A stretch of DNA of 25,179 nucleotides, taken from positions 1 to 25,179 of the forward strand of contig JAVBQA010000081.1 of NCBI GenBank assembly GCA_031549325.1. The letters are read 5' to 3'. Of this stretch, positions 1 to 7,844 are shown in pieces (position 1 is the first letter of the stretch; every line of letters begins with the position of its first letter). This DNA comes from JAJDGF01 sp031549325 (GTDB taxonomy: Bacteria > Bacillota > Clostridia > Christensenellales > Aristaeellaceae). The translations under genes were made by a program, and so were the position numbers. The notes beneath the pieces are model-generated. The model had not been told where the DNA came from, did not search any database, and was given only the letters and a program-made list of their open reading frames with translations.

Positions 1-121
1 TCCCGAGCAGTTCCAGTATGACCTGCGGGCAGAGACACAGCGCTATTACAAGCTGTTCTACCATTACGATCTGACAGATGAGAAGTACGATGAGATGATG
101 GTGGATTCGCTGCGAAAGTGA
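1..121 (+). CDS. C-terminal fragment of an unidentified protein (possibly an ABC-transporter substrate-binding protein)
   Basis: An open frame (codons from base 2) runs from the left edge to a TGA at 119-121 and gives about 39 residues, rich in acidic and aromatic residues (includes RYYKLFYHYDL and ends VDSLRK). The gene starts outside the window, so no domain can be assigned. The pattern of an aromatic 'YKLFYHYDLTDE' run close to the C-terminus resembles the end of FecB/BtuF-type periplasmic binding proteins of Gram-positive metal or siderophore importers. This is a recollection of family pattern, not a demonstrated match. A strong terminator follows seven bases after the stop, which supports this being a true gene end. 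It is convergent with galM. Confidence 0.5.
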   Translation, partial: PEQFQYDLRAETQRYYKLFYHYDLTDEKYDEMMVDSLRK

Positions 122-127
122 TCGATA

Positions 128-156
128 AAGCCTACCAGCCAGGCTGGTAGGCTTTT
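128..156 (+). terminator. Rho-independent terminator of the left-edge gene
   Basis: Perfect 13-bp inverted repeat: arms 128-140 (AAGCCTACCAGCC) and 142-154, followed by TTTT overlapping the end of the right arm. It begins seven bases after the stop of the left-edge gene. On the opposite strand it could also stop galM transcripts, but its T-tract there is poor and it lies about 180 bp beyond the galM stop. Confidence 0.85.
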
Positions 157-273
157 CGCTATGCTGGGGTCAGCGGGGTTCGGGGGCAGCGCCCTTGTGG
201 TTCCCGCTATCGCTTCAGCGGGAAGCACACGGCGCGATCCGCCATGGTGATGCTCGTGATCGCTCCATGCGAA

Positions 274-307
274 CTTGCATTTCACCAAAATTCCAATAAA
301 ATGCAAG
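274..307. repeat. Inverted repeat in the convergent spacer between the left-edge gene and galM
   Basis: Nine-base arms CTTGCATTT (274-282) and AAATGCAAG (299-307) separated by 16 bases, located 31 bp beyond the galM stop. A second, smaller inverted repeat (TTCCCGCT 201-208 / AGCGGGAA 217-224) lies nearer the left-edge gene. Neither has a clear T-tract. They may fold in the 3' end of galM mRNA or be remnants of dispersed palindromic repeats. No open frame or promoter is convincing in 157-337. Confidence 0.4.
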
Positions 308-337
308 CGGATGATCCGGGAAAGCGCGGGATCGATT

Positions 338-1384
338 TTACACCGAGAATGTGTAGGCCGTGATCGTATCATATTTTTCGCCGGCCTTGAGCACGCAGGG
401 CGCGAATTCCGGGTGGTTGACGGAATCCGGAAAGAATTGGGTTTCCAGGCAAAGTCCGCCGCGCTTTTCGTACGCCTTGCCGGACTTGCCCACGCGCTTG
501 CCATCCAGGAAATTGCCAATGTAAAGCTGCACGCCCGGCTGATCGGTGGAAACCGCCATCTTGATGCCGCTGTCGGGGCTGTACACCTGGGCGATCTCGC
601 GGTAGCCGGAGCCGTTCAGCGCATAATTGTGGTCAAACCCGCCGCCGAAACGCAGCTGCTCATCGGTGGCTTCGAACAAAAGCCCCTCGGCGATTGGGCG
701 CATCGTCCGGAAATCAAACGGCGTGCCGGTCACATCCCGCAGCTCGCCGGTGGGGATGGCGTCCGCATCCACGATGGTCAGCCGGTCGGCCGCGATCATC
801 AGATGGTGATTTACGACGCTGCCGGAGCCTTCGCCGGACAGGTTGAAATAGGAATGGTTGGTCAGGTTGCACAGCGTGTCCTTGTCCGAGGACGCCTCGT
901 AGTGGATCTGAAGCTGGCAGCGCTCCGTCCAGGTATAGGTTGCGCGGACCTGCAGCGCGCCAGGGTAATTCTCCTCGCCGTCGGGGGAAGTGTACTCAAG
1001 CCGCAGGCTGCTCGTCTCTTCGTCCACGGTCGCCGTCCACAGCTTCTGGTCGAAGCCCACGTTGCCGCCGTGCAGGTGCTGGCCGTTGCTGTTCCGCGCC
1101 AGCTGCAGGGCGCGCCCGTTCAGCGCCGCCACGCCCTTGCCGATGCGGTTGCCCACTCGCCCGATCAGCGCGCCCAGGTAGCCGTCGTTGGGCTGGTAGG
1201 CTTCGGCCGAAGCGCAGCCCAGCGCCACGTCCACCAGCCGGCCATCCCGGTTGGGCACGCAAATGGCGGTGATGATGCCGCCATAGTTCGTGATCGAGAC
1301 CCACGCGCCCAGCTTGTTGGTGAGGGTGTAGAGGTCGGCTTGCTCGCCCGATTTCAGGGTGCCGAACGGTTTCTTAGAGATCAT
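338..1384 (-). CDS. galM: Aldose 1-epimerase (mutarotase)
   Basis: Interconverts the alpha and beta anomers of glucose, galactose and related aldoses, feeding the Leloir pathway. It is cytoplasmic here, since no signal peptide is visible. The 348-residue product has the family layout: NYGG near residue 36, the histidine motif NGQHLHGG, a second histidine in LTNHSYFNL, the GGFDHNYAL segment and the catalytic-base glutamate in CLETQFFPD. Length is normal for GalM. I place the start at the ATG at 1384-1382 because AAGGAG lies eight bases upstream. An in-frame GTG at 1393 overlaps that ribosome site and cannot be the start. It is a single-gene unit, divergent from ylxM, with its own candidate promoter. 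No other galactose gene is in the window. Confidence 0.93.
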   Translation of the reverse strand: MISKKPFGTLKSGEQADLYTLTNKLGAWVSITNYGGIITAICVPNRDGRLVDVALGCASAEAYQPNDGYLGALIGRVGNRIGKGVAALNGRALQLARNSNGQHLHGGNVGFDQKLWTATVDEETSSLRLEYTSPDGEENYPGALQVRATYTWTERCQLQIHYEASSDKDTLCNLTNHSYFNLSGEGSGSVVNHHLMIAADRLTIVDADAIPTGELRDVTGTPFDFRTMRPIAEGLLFEATDEQLRFGGGFDHNYALNGSGYREIAQVYSPDSGIKMAVSTDQPGVQLYIGNFLDGKRVGKSGKAYEKRGGLCLETQFFPDSVNHPEFAPCVLKAGEKYDTITAYTFSV

Positions 1385-1419
1385 GGGATTCACTCCTTAC
1401 GCGTATTGTGTCTATCTGC

Positions 1420-1448
1420 ATGATATCACTTTGGATGCTCCCCGGCAA
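1420..1448 (-). promoter_or_regulatory. Candidate sigma-A promoter for galM
   Basis: On the minus strand, TTGCCG (1448-1443) and TATCAT (1425-1420) are separated by 17 bases, 36 bp upstream of the galM ATG. Four of six matches at -35 and five of six at -10. Prediction from spacing and similarity only. Confidence 0.5.
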
Positions 1449-1481
1449 GTGCTTGAAGGCGGGCAGGGAGTTTGTTCTGCC

Positions 1482-1503
1482 TGTCAAGACATTTTACTTG
1501 ACA
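1482..1503. promoter_or_regulatory. Inverted repeat overlapping the ylxM -35 box, possible operator
   Basis: TGTCAAG (1482-1488) and CTTGACA (1497-1503) form a perfect 7-bp dyad with an 8-bp spacer. The right arm contains the -35 hexamer of the ylxM-ffh promoter. A dyad at this place could be a repressor site, or chance symmetry created by the -35 box. No family of regulator can be named. Confidence 0.3.
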
Positions 1504-1525
1504 ATCGCGTCCGGCCGTGTATAAT
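1498..1525 (+). promoter_or_regulatory. Consensus sigma-A promoter of the ylxM-ffh operon
   Basis: TTGACA (1498-1503) and TATAAT (1520-1525), both perfect consensus hexamers, are separated by 16 bp. Transcription would start near 1532, about 30 bases before the ylxM start. It is one of the strongest promoters in the window, suiting a highly expressed SRP/ribosome operon. Confidence 0.85.
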
Positions 1526-1564
1526 AAATCGTGCGAAACAGACAAATCAGGGGGAGTGGCCGCC

Positions 1565-1915
1565 TTGGAAAAGCGCATGGAGCTCAACCTGTTGCTGGAT
1601 TTTTACGGGCCGCTTTTGACCGAGCAGCGCCAGAAGGTGCTGAGCCTGTACTGCGAGGAAGACATGTCGCTGCAGGAAATCGCCGAAACCATGGGCATTA
1701 CCCGCCAGGCGGTGCACGACGCGATTGCCCGCGCCAGCGAGCAGCTGAACGACTATGAATCCAAGCTGGGCACGCTGCGCCGCTACCGCAAGACCCAAAC
1801 GGAGATGAACAGCGCCATCGAGCAGTTGGGCGCTGTGGTGGCCACCGAGGGCACGCAACGCGCGCTGGACGGCGCGCTCGCCGCGCTGAAGAACATCGAC
1901 TGGATCGAGGAGTGA
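1565..1915 (+). CDS. ylxM: YlxM/p13-family SRP-associated helix-turn-helix protein
   Basis: Small cytoplasmic protein of the UPF0122 family, nearly always encoded just upstream of ffh and thought to act with the signal recognition particle. The 116-residue product opens with MELNLLLDFYGPLL and carries a sigma-70 region-4-like helix-turn-helix (LSLYCEEDMSLQEIAETMG then ITRQAVHDAI). I choose the TTG at 1565 because the purine run GGGGGAG ends eight bases before it. An in-frame GTG at 1517 lies upstream of the transcription start and a GTG at 1556 overlaps the ribosome site. ATG 1577 is a weaker alternative. It is followed after seven bases by ffh, with which it is probably co-transcribed. Confidence 0.88.
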   Translation: MEKRMELNLLLDFYGPLLTEQRQKVLSLYCEEDMSLQEIAETMGITRQAVHDAIARASEQLNDYESKLGTLRRYRKTQTEMNSAIEQLGAVVATEGTQRALDGALAALKNIDWIEE

Positions 1916-1922
1916 ACCGCTG

Positions 1923-3266
<1,344 letters not shown>

Positions 3267-3269
3267 CAT

Positions 3270-3299
3270 CACACGCGGGTGTGTTGTATATATTTTTTA
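3270..3299 (+). other. Weak hairpin with T-rich tail between ffh and rpsP
   Basis: CACAC (3270-3274) and GTGTG (3279-3283) with a GCGG loop are followed by a T/A-rich run to 3299. The stem is only five base pairs, so at most it would be a leaky attenuator that trims rpsP expression relative to ffh. It may also simply be AT-rich spacer. Confidence 0.25.
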
Positions 3300-3325
3300 T
3301 CAAAAGAGCATTGGAGGAATTACCC

Positions 3326-3568
3326 ATGGTCAAGATTCGCCTGAAGAGGATGGGCATGAAGAAGAAGCCGTTTTACCGCGTGGTCGTCACCGACGAGCGC
3401 AACGCCCGCGACGGCCGCTTTATCGAGGAGATCGGTTACTACAACCCGCTGACCGAGCCGGTGGATCTGAAGATCAACGCCGACCGCGCCAAGTACTGGC
3501 TGGGCGTGGGCGCGCAACCCACCGACACCACGCGTTCCTTGCTGAAGAAGTCTGGAGTCATCTCCTAA
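3326..3568 (+). CDS. rpsP: 30S ribosomal protein S16
   Basis: Structural protein of the small ribosomal subunit needed for assembly of the 5' domain of 16S rRNA. The 80-residue product starts MVKIRLKRMGMKKKPFYRVVV and contains the diagnostic DGRFIEEIGYYNP segment and the D-R-A-x-x-W-L-x-x-G-A-Q-P-T-D motif. The start is fixed by GGAGG eight bases before ATG 3326. An upstream in-frame GTG at 3281 would add non-family residues. It sits between ffh and khpA as in Bacillus. Confidence 0.98.
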   Translation: MVKIRLKRMGMKKKPFYRVVVTDERNARDGRFIEEIGYYNPLTEPVDLKINADRAKYWLGVGAQPTDTTRSLLKKSGVIS

Positions 3569-3580
3569 GAGGTGGTAGCA

Positions 3581-3814
3581 TTGAATATTTCTGAGCTGGT
3601 CAAGTACGTGGCGCAGTCGCTGGTGGAGCACCCGGATGCCATCGACGTGCGAGAGGTGGAGAATCCGGACTCGATCGTGGTCGAGCTGCGCGTCGCGCCG
3701 GACGACATGGGCAAGGTGATCGGCAAGCAGGGCCGCATCGCCAAGTCCATCCGCATGGTGGTCAAGGCCGCCACGGCCAAGGACGCGAAGCCCGTCTTTG
3801 TCGAGATCATCTGA
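3581..3814 (+). CDS. khpA: KH-domain RNA-binding protein KhpA (YlqC family)
   Basis: Small single-KH protein. In Gram-positive relatives it pairs with KhpB/Jag and binds many RNAs, affecting cell division and envelope growth. The 77-residue product has the KH GxxG loop as GKVIGKQGRIAKSIR and otherwise the ordinary YlqC layout, including the early LVEHPD segment. I place the start at TTG 3581, six bases after a GAGGTG ribosome site. The in-frame GTG at 3572 overlaps that site. It lies 12 bases after rpsP and is surely in the same transcript. The usual next gene ylqD is missing, and a GC-rich spacer follows instead. Confidence 0.9.
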   Translation: MNISELVKYVAQSLVEHPDAIDVREVENPDSIVVELRVAPDDMGKVIGKQGRIAKSIRMVVKAATAKDAKPVFVEII

Positions 3815-4050
3815 ACTTGGAGGCGGGCCGCCGCGCCAGATCCGGCGTGTTAGCGGTTCTTTTCCCTTGGGGGCGCGTCCCTTTCCGCTCGGCGCAGCGC
3901 CGCTGCCCTCGGTTCGGTTCCGTGCCAGGCGGGGAAATCTCTCGCGAGTCCGCGGCAATCTGTCGTGCGGCGCGCGTCTGCGCCCGCCCCTTGCTGCTCT
4001 CTGTGGGGAACGGACAACTGTAGGGGCGCACATGGTGCGCCCGCTTTTCG
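3815..4050. repeat. GC-rich intergenic stretch with several palindromic cores
   Basis: This 236-bp stretch has no convincing gene. It holds a run of palindromic pieces: GGGGCGCGTCCC around 3870-3881 (imperfect), CGGCG-CAG-CGCCG (3890-3902), CTCGCGAG around 3942 and the strong hairpin at 4024-4042 described separately. The composition resembles dispersed intergenic repeats of GC-rich clostridia, from memory only. It interrupts an operon that is tightly packed in relatives (khpA to rimM). No promoter hexamers with good spacing are visible for rimM. Confidence 0.4.
4024..4048 (+). repeat. REP-like hairpin before rimM, copy A
   Basis: Perfect 8-bp arms GGGCGCAC (4024-4031) and GTGCGCCC (4035-4042) with loop ATG, followed by GCTTTT. 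It could act as a weak terminator or mRNA-stabilising hairpin only about ten bases before the rimM ribosome site. A closely similar 19-bp palindrome stands at 11999-12017 before comM, which points to a dispersed repeat family rather than a local terminator. Confidence 0.5.
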
Positions 4051-4060
4051 TGGAGGTTTT

Positions 4061-4588
4061 ATGCTTGACCCATTCTTGGTCATCGGCGAGGTTCTCAAGC
4101 CCCAGGGCGTGAAGGGCGAACTCAAGGTACGCCCGATTACTTGCGCTCCCCAGCGGTTTGAGGGCCTTTCGCAGGTGCACATGCTCGTGGATGGCCAGTA
4201 CGCGCCCCAAAAAATCAGGGTCACCCGCATCGACCCGGACGCGGTGTATCTGATGCTGGAAGGCGTGAAGGATCGAAATGCCGCCGAAGCATACCGCGGC
4301 CAGCTGCTGTATGTCGACCGCGCCCACGCCGTGAAACTGCCGAAGGATGCCGAGTTCATCTGCGACCTGATCGGCTGCGTGGCCAGCGACGACAGCGGCC
4401 GCGAGATCGGCCGTCTTGCGGACGTGCTGCAGCCGGGCGGCAACGATGTGTATGTGTTCAAAGGCCCGCTGGGAGAAGTGCTGGTGCCCGCGCTGAAGAG
4501 CGTGGTGCTGAAGGTGGACGTGCGGGAGAAAACCATGCTGCTCAGCCGGGAGCGGCTCAGCGAAGTGGCGGTGTTCGATGAGGATTAA
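4061..4588 (+). CDS. rimM: Ribosome maturation factor RimM
   Basis: Assists late maturation of the 30S head by binding S19. The 175-residue product has the N-terminal RimM barrel opening (LVIGEVLKPQGVKGELKV), the VYLMLEGVKDRNAAEAYRG segment, and the C-terminal PRC-like barrel (LIGCVASDDSGREIGRL to VPALKSVVLKVDVREKTM). The start is ATG 4061, with GGAGG just upstream. Longer in-frame openings begin at 3965 but would translate the palindromic spacer and are not RimM-like. The 3' end overlaps trmD by 11 bp, indicating translational coupling, the standard rimM-trmD arrangement. Confidence 0.96.
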   Translation: MLDPFLVIGEVLKPQGVKGELKVRPITCAPQRFEGLSQVHMLVDGQYAPQKIRVTRIDPDAVYLMLEGVKDRNAAEAYRGQLLYVDRAHAVKLPKDAEFICDLIGCVASDDSGREIGRLADVLQPGGNDVYVFKGPLGEVLVPALKSVVLKVDVREKTMLLSRERLSEVAVFDED

Positions 4589-5252
4589 GGTGCTGACCAT
4601 CTTTCCGGAGATGCTCCAGCCCGTGCTCTCGGGCAGCATCCTTGGGCGCGCGATCGACAAGGGGCTGATCGCGGTCGACCTGATCGACATCCGGCCCTAC
4701 TCCGGGAACAAGCACAGGAACACCGACGACTACCCGTTTGGCGGCGGCGCGGGCATGGTGATGCTGGCGCAGCCGATCGTCGACGCCATGGAGGACAACA
4801 CCAAAGAGGCGTGCAACCGGCGCAGGATCTACCTGTCGCCGCGCGGGCGCACCTTGAAGCAATCCGTCGTGGAGGAGCTGGCGGGGTACGACGAGCTGGT
4901 GCTGCTGTGCGGCCATTACGAGGGCGTGGACCAGCGCGCGATTGACCTGGTGATCGACGAGGAGCTGAGCATTGGCGACTATGTGCTCACCGGGGGCGAG
5001 CTTGCGGCGCTGGTGCTGATCGACGCTGTGGCCCGGTTGGTGCCCGGGGTGCTGGGCTCGGAAGCCTCCAGCGAGGACGAAAGCTTCTCCTCCGGCCTGC
5101 TGGAATACCCTCAGTACACCCGCCCGCGCTCGTATCGGGGGATGGATGTGCCCGAGGTGCTGCTGAACGGCAACCACGCCGAGATTGATAAGTGGCGGCG
5201 GGCGCAGGCATTGGCCATCACCAAAGCGCGCAGGCCGGATCTTCTGACTTAA
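4578..5252 (+). CDS. trmD: tRNA (guanine-N1-)-methyltransferase TrmD
   Basis: SPOUT-class enzyme that uses S-adenosylmethionine to make m1G37 next to the anticodon, preventing +1 frameshifts. The 224-residue protein shows the N-terminal KVLTIFPEML, the PFGGGAGMVM loop, the trefoil knot LCGHYEGVDQR and SIGDYVLTGGELA, and the C-terminal LEYPQYTRP and LLNGNHAEIDKWR motifs. The position corresponding to the catalytic aspartate of Haemophilus TrmD (D169, in DSF) reads ESF here. From memory this acidic swap also occurs in other clostridia, so activity is probably kept. It overlaps rimM by 11 bp and is followed by rplS with its own promoter. Confidence 0.97.
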   Translation: MRIKVLTIFPEMLQPVLSGSILGRAIDKGLIAVDLIDIRPYSGNKHRNTDDYPFGGGAGMVMLAQPIVDAMEDNTKEACNRRRIYLSPRGRTLKQSVVEELAGYDELVLLCGHYEGVDQRAIDLVIDEELSIGDYVLTGGELAALVLIDAVARLVPGVLGSEASSEDESFSSGLLEYPQYTRPRSYRGMDVPEVLLNGNHAEIDKWRRAQALAITKARRPDLLT

Positions 5253-5264
5253 CAAAACTTGTGC

Positions 5265-5294
5265 TTGCCAAGCGTGTCCCATCTATGGTATAAT
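5265..5294 (+). promoter_or_regulatory. Promoter for rplS
   Basis: TTGCCA (5265-5270) and a perfect TATAAT (5289-5294) are separated by 18 bp, and TG precedes the -10 by one base (5286-5287), giving an extended -10. It lies 13 bp after the trmD stop and allows rplS to be made independently of the upstream operon. Confidence 0.75.
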
Positions 5295-5320
5295 GCGCTT
5301 TGTGAAATTGGGCGGTCCGC

Positions 5321-5337
5321 TGCCTGAATGCCAGGCA
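5321..5337 (+). ncRNA. Hairpin in the rplS 5' leader (possible L19 autoregulatory leader)
   Basis: TGCCTG (5321-5326) and CAGGCA (5332-5337) pair perfectly around loop AATGC, in an untranslated leader of about 70 bases between the predicted transcription start (near 5301) and the rplS ribosome site. Many Bacillota have a structured L19 leader bound by the protein as feedback. Whether this short leader fits that consensus needs a covariance-model search. Confidence 0.3.
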
Positions 5338-5370
5338 TGAACGTCTCAGAGGGAAGGAGGACGAAAGATT

Positions 5371-5712
5371 ATGAATGAGATCATCCGATCCATCGAGAGC
5401 GCCCAGTTGCGCTCCGATATCCCCGAGTTCGGCGTTGGCGACACCGTGCGCGTGCAGGTGAAGGTCGTCGAGGGCTCGCGTGAGCGCCTGCAGGCGTTTG
5501 AAGGCGTGGTCATCGCCCGCAGAAACGGTTCCGTCCGCGAGACGTTTACCGTGCGGCGCAGCAGCTATGGCGTGGGCGTTGAGCGCACGTTCCCGCTGCA
5601 TTCCCCGCGCGTGGATTCCATCACCGTGACCCGCCGCGGCAAGGTGCGTCGCGCCAAGCTGTACTACCTGCGCAGCAGGAGCGGTAAGGCCGCCAAGGTC
5701 AAGGAGAGGTAA
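5371..5712 (+). CDS. rplS: 50S ribosomal protein L19
   Basis: Large-subunit protein at the interface with the 30S subunit. The 113-residue product shows the family pattern: DIPEFGVGDTVRVQVKV, then EGSRERLQAFEGVVIARR, SYGVGVERTFPLHSPRV and the basic C-terminal KVRRAKLYYLR. AAGGAGG lies ten bases before ATG 5371. It has its own promoter and a strong terminator directly after the stop, so it forms a single-gene unit at the end of the ribosome block. Confidence 0.98.
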   Translation: MNEIIRSIESAQLRSDIPEFGVGDTVRVQVKVVEGSRERLQAFEGVVIARRNGSVRETFTVRRSSYGVGVERTFPLHSPRVDSITVTRRGKVRRAKLYYLRSRSGKAAKVKER

Positions 5713-5721
5713 GACTTTTAG

Positions 5722-5750
5722 ACAAAGCCGCGCTATGCGGCTTTGTTTTT
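5722..5750 (+). terminator. Rho-independent terminator of rplS
   Basis: Perfect 10-bp stem: ACAAAGCCGC (5722-5731) and GCGGCTTTGT (5737-5746) with loop GCTAT, followed by five T. It begins ten bases after the rplS stop and only 19 bases before rbgA, so rbgA needs read-through or a promoter I could not find. Confidence 0.93.
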
Positions 5751-5768
5751 ATTGTTTCGGAGGACGCA

Positions 5769-6623
5769 ATGCCGGATTTGAATTGGTACCCGGGCCACAT
5801 GGCCAAATCCAGGAGATTGCTGCAGACTCAGCTCAAGGGCGTGGATGCGGTGATCGAGCTATGCGACGCCCGCGCGCCCATCGCCACCAGGAACCCCGAC
5901 CTGAACGCGCTCACGGCGGGCAAGGCGCGCTGTTTGGTGCTGAACAAGTGCGACCTGGCGGACGACCGCCAGACGCGGCTGTGGCTTCAGTATTTCAAAG
6001 GCGCCGGACAGACGGCGCTGCGCTTCAACGCCAGCGGCGGGCCGACAAAGGAGATCCTTTCCGCCATCGAGGCCATGACGAGGGACTCCGTTGCGCGCAT
6101 GAAAGCGCGCGGCGTGAACAAGACGGTGCGGCTCATGATCGTGGGCATCCCGAACGTCGGCAAGTCCAGCCTGATCAACCGGCTCAGGGGCGCGGCCATC
6201 GCAAAGGCGCAGGACCGGCCGGGCGTCACCCGGTCCACCCAGTGGGTGAAGGTGGGGCCGTATCTTGAGCTGCTGGACACGCCGGGCATGCTGTGGCCCA
6301 GGCTCGAGGATCAAAAGGCCGCCAGGCTGCTGGCGTACCTGGGATCAATTCGCGACCAAATCACCGACTCCGAGGGGCTGGCCGGGGAGCTGCTGCAGCT
6401 GCTGATCTCCGTGTCCCCGGAAGCGGCGGCGGCGCGGTTCAAGCTGCCCGAAGGGACAGACGCGGCGCAGGGCCCGGAGGCGCTGTTGGACGCGGCGTGC
6501 AGAGGGCGCGGCTGGCTGCTCAGCGGCGGGAGGCTGGACACCGAGCGCGGCGCGGCGCTGGTGCTGGACGAGTTCCGTGCGGGCAAGGTGGGCAGGATTA
6601 CGATCGAGCCGTGTGTGCAATAA
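5769..6623 (+). CDS. rbgA: Ribosome biogenesis GTPase RbgA (YlqF)
   Basis: Circularly permuted GTPase required for late assembly of the 50S subunit. The 284-residue protein begins with the family signature NWYPGHMAKSRR. The GTPase motifs occur in permuted order: G4 NKCD (59-62) first, then G1 GIPNVGKSS (126-134), G2 threonine in RPGVT (150-154) and G3 DTPG (170-173). This order together with the N-terminal motif identifies RbgA rather than a classic Era-type GTPase. A C-terminal helical domain follows from about 190. Start ATG 5769 has CGGAGG nearby. It is followed by rnhB after 54 bp, as in Bacillus. Confidence 0.97.
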   Translation: MPDLNWYPGHMAKSRRLLQTQLKGVDAVIELCDARAPIATRNPDLNALTAGKARCLVLNKCDLADDRQTRLWLQYFKGAGQTALRFNASGGPTKEILSAIEAMTRDSVARMKARGVNKTVRLMIVGIPNVGKSSLINRLRGAAIAKAQDRPGVTRSTQWVKVGPYLELLDTPGMLWPRLEDQKAARLLAYLGSIRDQITDSEGLAGELLQLLISVSPEAAAARFKLPEGTDAAQGPEALLDAACRGRGWLLSGGRLDTERGAALVLDEFRAGKVGRITIEPCVQ

Positions 6624-6677
6624 GGAACGCGGTGAGCGCAGTCCGCCCCGACATTGTGACGAAGGAGAAACAAAGCG

Positions 6678-7307
6678 ATGTCCAGAGAGACGCCCGAAGC
6701 CAAGCTGACCAGGATGACCGAGCGCGAGCGCGCGCTGTGGGCGCGGGGCTGCGTCGTCGCCGGGATCGACGAGGTGGGGCGCGGGCCGCTGGTGGGGCCG
6801 GTCACATCGGCGTGCATCATCGTGCCTGAAAGCAAGCTGGTGCCGGGCGTGGACGACTCGAAAAAGCTCAGCGAGAAGAAGCGCGAGGCGCTGTTCGAGC
6901 GGCTGATGGATGCGGCCAGCTATGTGCGCTGGTCCAGCATGTCGGCGGCGGACATCGACCGGCTGAACATTCTCAATGCCACCAAGCTCACCATGGAGCG
7001 CGCCGCCGAAGGCGCGGAAAGCGCGCACTTTCTGGTGGACGCGGTCACGGGCCTGTCGCTGCCCGGGCCGGCGGAGTCCATCGTGCACGGCGACGCCTGC
7101 TGCTACATGATCGCCGCGGCCTCGATCATCGCCAAGGTGACGAGGGATCGTTACATGAGGGAACTTCACGAGAAGTATCCCGAGTACAACTTTCTCTCCA
7201 ACAAGGGTTACGGCACGGCGGAGCACATCGCGGCGCTAAAGGCTTACGGTCCCTGCCCTGAGCATCGGCGGAGCTTCCTCAAAAACATCTTGGGAGCCAA
7301 CCCATGA
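6678..7307 (+). CDS. rnhB: Ribonuclease HII
   Basis: Cuts RNA in RNA-DNA hybrids and single ribonucleotides embedded in DNA, using Mn/Mg. The 209-residue product has all four acidic catalytic positions in their normal contexts: D31-E32 in GIDEVGRGPL, D121 in FLVDAVTG and D157 in AKVTRDRYM. HGDA and KGYGTAEH are further family marks. AAGGAG lies ten bases before ATG 6678. The stop overlaps the yraN start by four bases (ATGA), so the two are translationally coupled. Neighbour order rbgA-rnhB is typical of Bacillota. Confidence 0.97.
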   Translation: MSRETPEAKLTRMTERERALWARGCVVAGIDEVGRGPLVGPVTSACIIVPESKLVPGVDDSKKLSEKKREALFERLMDAASYVRWSSMSAADIDRLNILNATKLTMERAAEGAESAHFLVDAVTGLSLPGPAESIVHGDACCYMIAAASIIAKVTRDRYMRELHEKYPEYNFLSNKGYGTAEHIAALKAYGPCPEHRRSFLKNILGANP

Positions 7308-7654
7308 ACACCCGCAGGCAGGGCACGGCCTACGAGCGCGTGGCGGAGGAATTCCTGATTCGGCAGGGCGCGAAAATCCTGGCCCGCAATGTTCGCGGCG
7401 CGGGCGGGGAGATCGACCTGATCGCGCAGATGGACGGCGCCACGGTGTTCGTGGAGGTCAAGCAGCGCAGCACGGATCAAAAGGGAACGCCGGGTGAGGC
7501 GGTGGACAGGGCCAAACAGCGGCGCATCTGCCGCGCGGCGCTGGTGTACATCAAGCAACACGGGCTGATGGACGCCCGCCTGCGCTTTGACGTGGTGGAG
7601 ATCCTGGATGACCGGATCCGCCACGTCAAAAGCGCGTTTGCGTATCAAGGGTAA
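7304..7654 (+). CDS. yraN: YraN/UPF0102-family nuclease-fold protein
   Basis: Member of the UPF0102 family, which has a restriction-endonuclease-like fold related to archaeal Holliday-junction resolvases. The cellular role is not settled. The 116-residue product shows the family core: GEIDLIAQ with E36 and D38, then VFVEVKQR with E51 and K53, matching the E/D-ExK metal site, followed by the basic AVDRAKQRRICRAA helix. It overlaps rnhB by four bases. The pairing with rnhB and closeness to comM and dprA, common in many genomes, hints at DNA processing, but this is association only. Confidence 0.92.
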   Translation: MNTRRQGTAYERVAEEFLIRQGAKILARNVRGAGGEIDLIAQMDGATVFVEVKQRSTDQKGTPGEAVDRAKQRRICRAALVYIKQHGLMDARLRFDVVEILDDRIRHVKSAFAYQG

Positions 7655-7686
7655 TCTCTTGCTTTTGAGCACATTTGGCTGACAAG

Positions 7687-7712
7687 GCGGCGCAGGGTTT
7701 TCGATGCGCCGC
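7687..7712. repeat. Palindrome in the spacer after yraN
   Basis: GCGGCGCA (7687-7694) and TGCGCCGC (7705-7712) form a perfect 8-bp stem with a 10-base loop. No T-tract follows. It stands 32 bp after the yraN stop in a 264-bp spacer that otherwise holds only the terminator/promoter pair near 7817-7854. It could protect the yraN mRNA 3' end or be another dispersed palindrome. Confidence 0.35.
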
Positions 7713-7816
7713 AAGGGGACGGCGCGAGGCGTCGCCGGCGGCCGTGCTGAGCGGAGAACGACATGGCGGCACGCGAAAAGATATGCAAACACCGGCTATA
7801 TTTGCCAAGTTGCTCC

Positions 7817-7844
7817 AAGACGGCGTTGACGAAGCGCCGTTTTT
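7817..7844 (+). terminator. Terminator-like hairpin whose loop contains the next -35 box
   Basis: ACGGCG (7820-7825) pairs with CGCCGT (7835-7840), extendable to 7817-7843 through one G-T wobble and A-T pairs, with loop TTGACGAAG and a run of five T (7840-7844). It would end the rbgA-rnhB-yraN transcript. The loop contains the TTGACG that serves as the -35 box for the downstream gene. Confidence 0.6.

Noticed and set aside
1459..1487. Minus-strand TTGACA (complement of 1482-1487) as galM promoter
   Set aside because: No acceptable -10 lies 16-18 bp downstream. The TTGCCG/TATCAT pair at 1448-1420 is better.
3965..4060. N-terminal extension of rimM
   Set aside because: It would translate the palindromic spacer. 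ATG 4061 has its own GGAGG and matches the family start.
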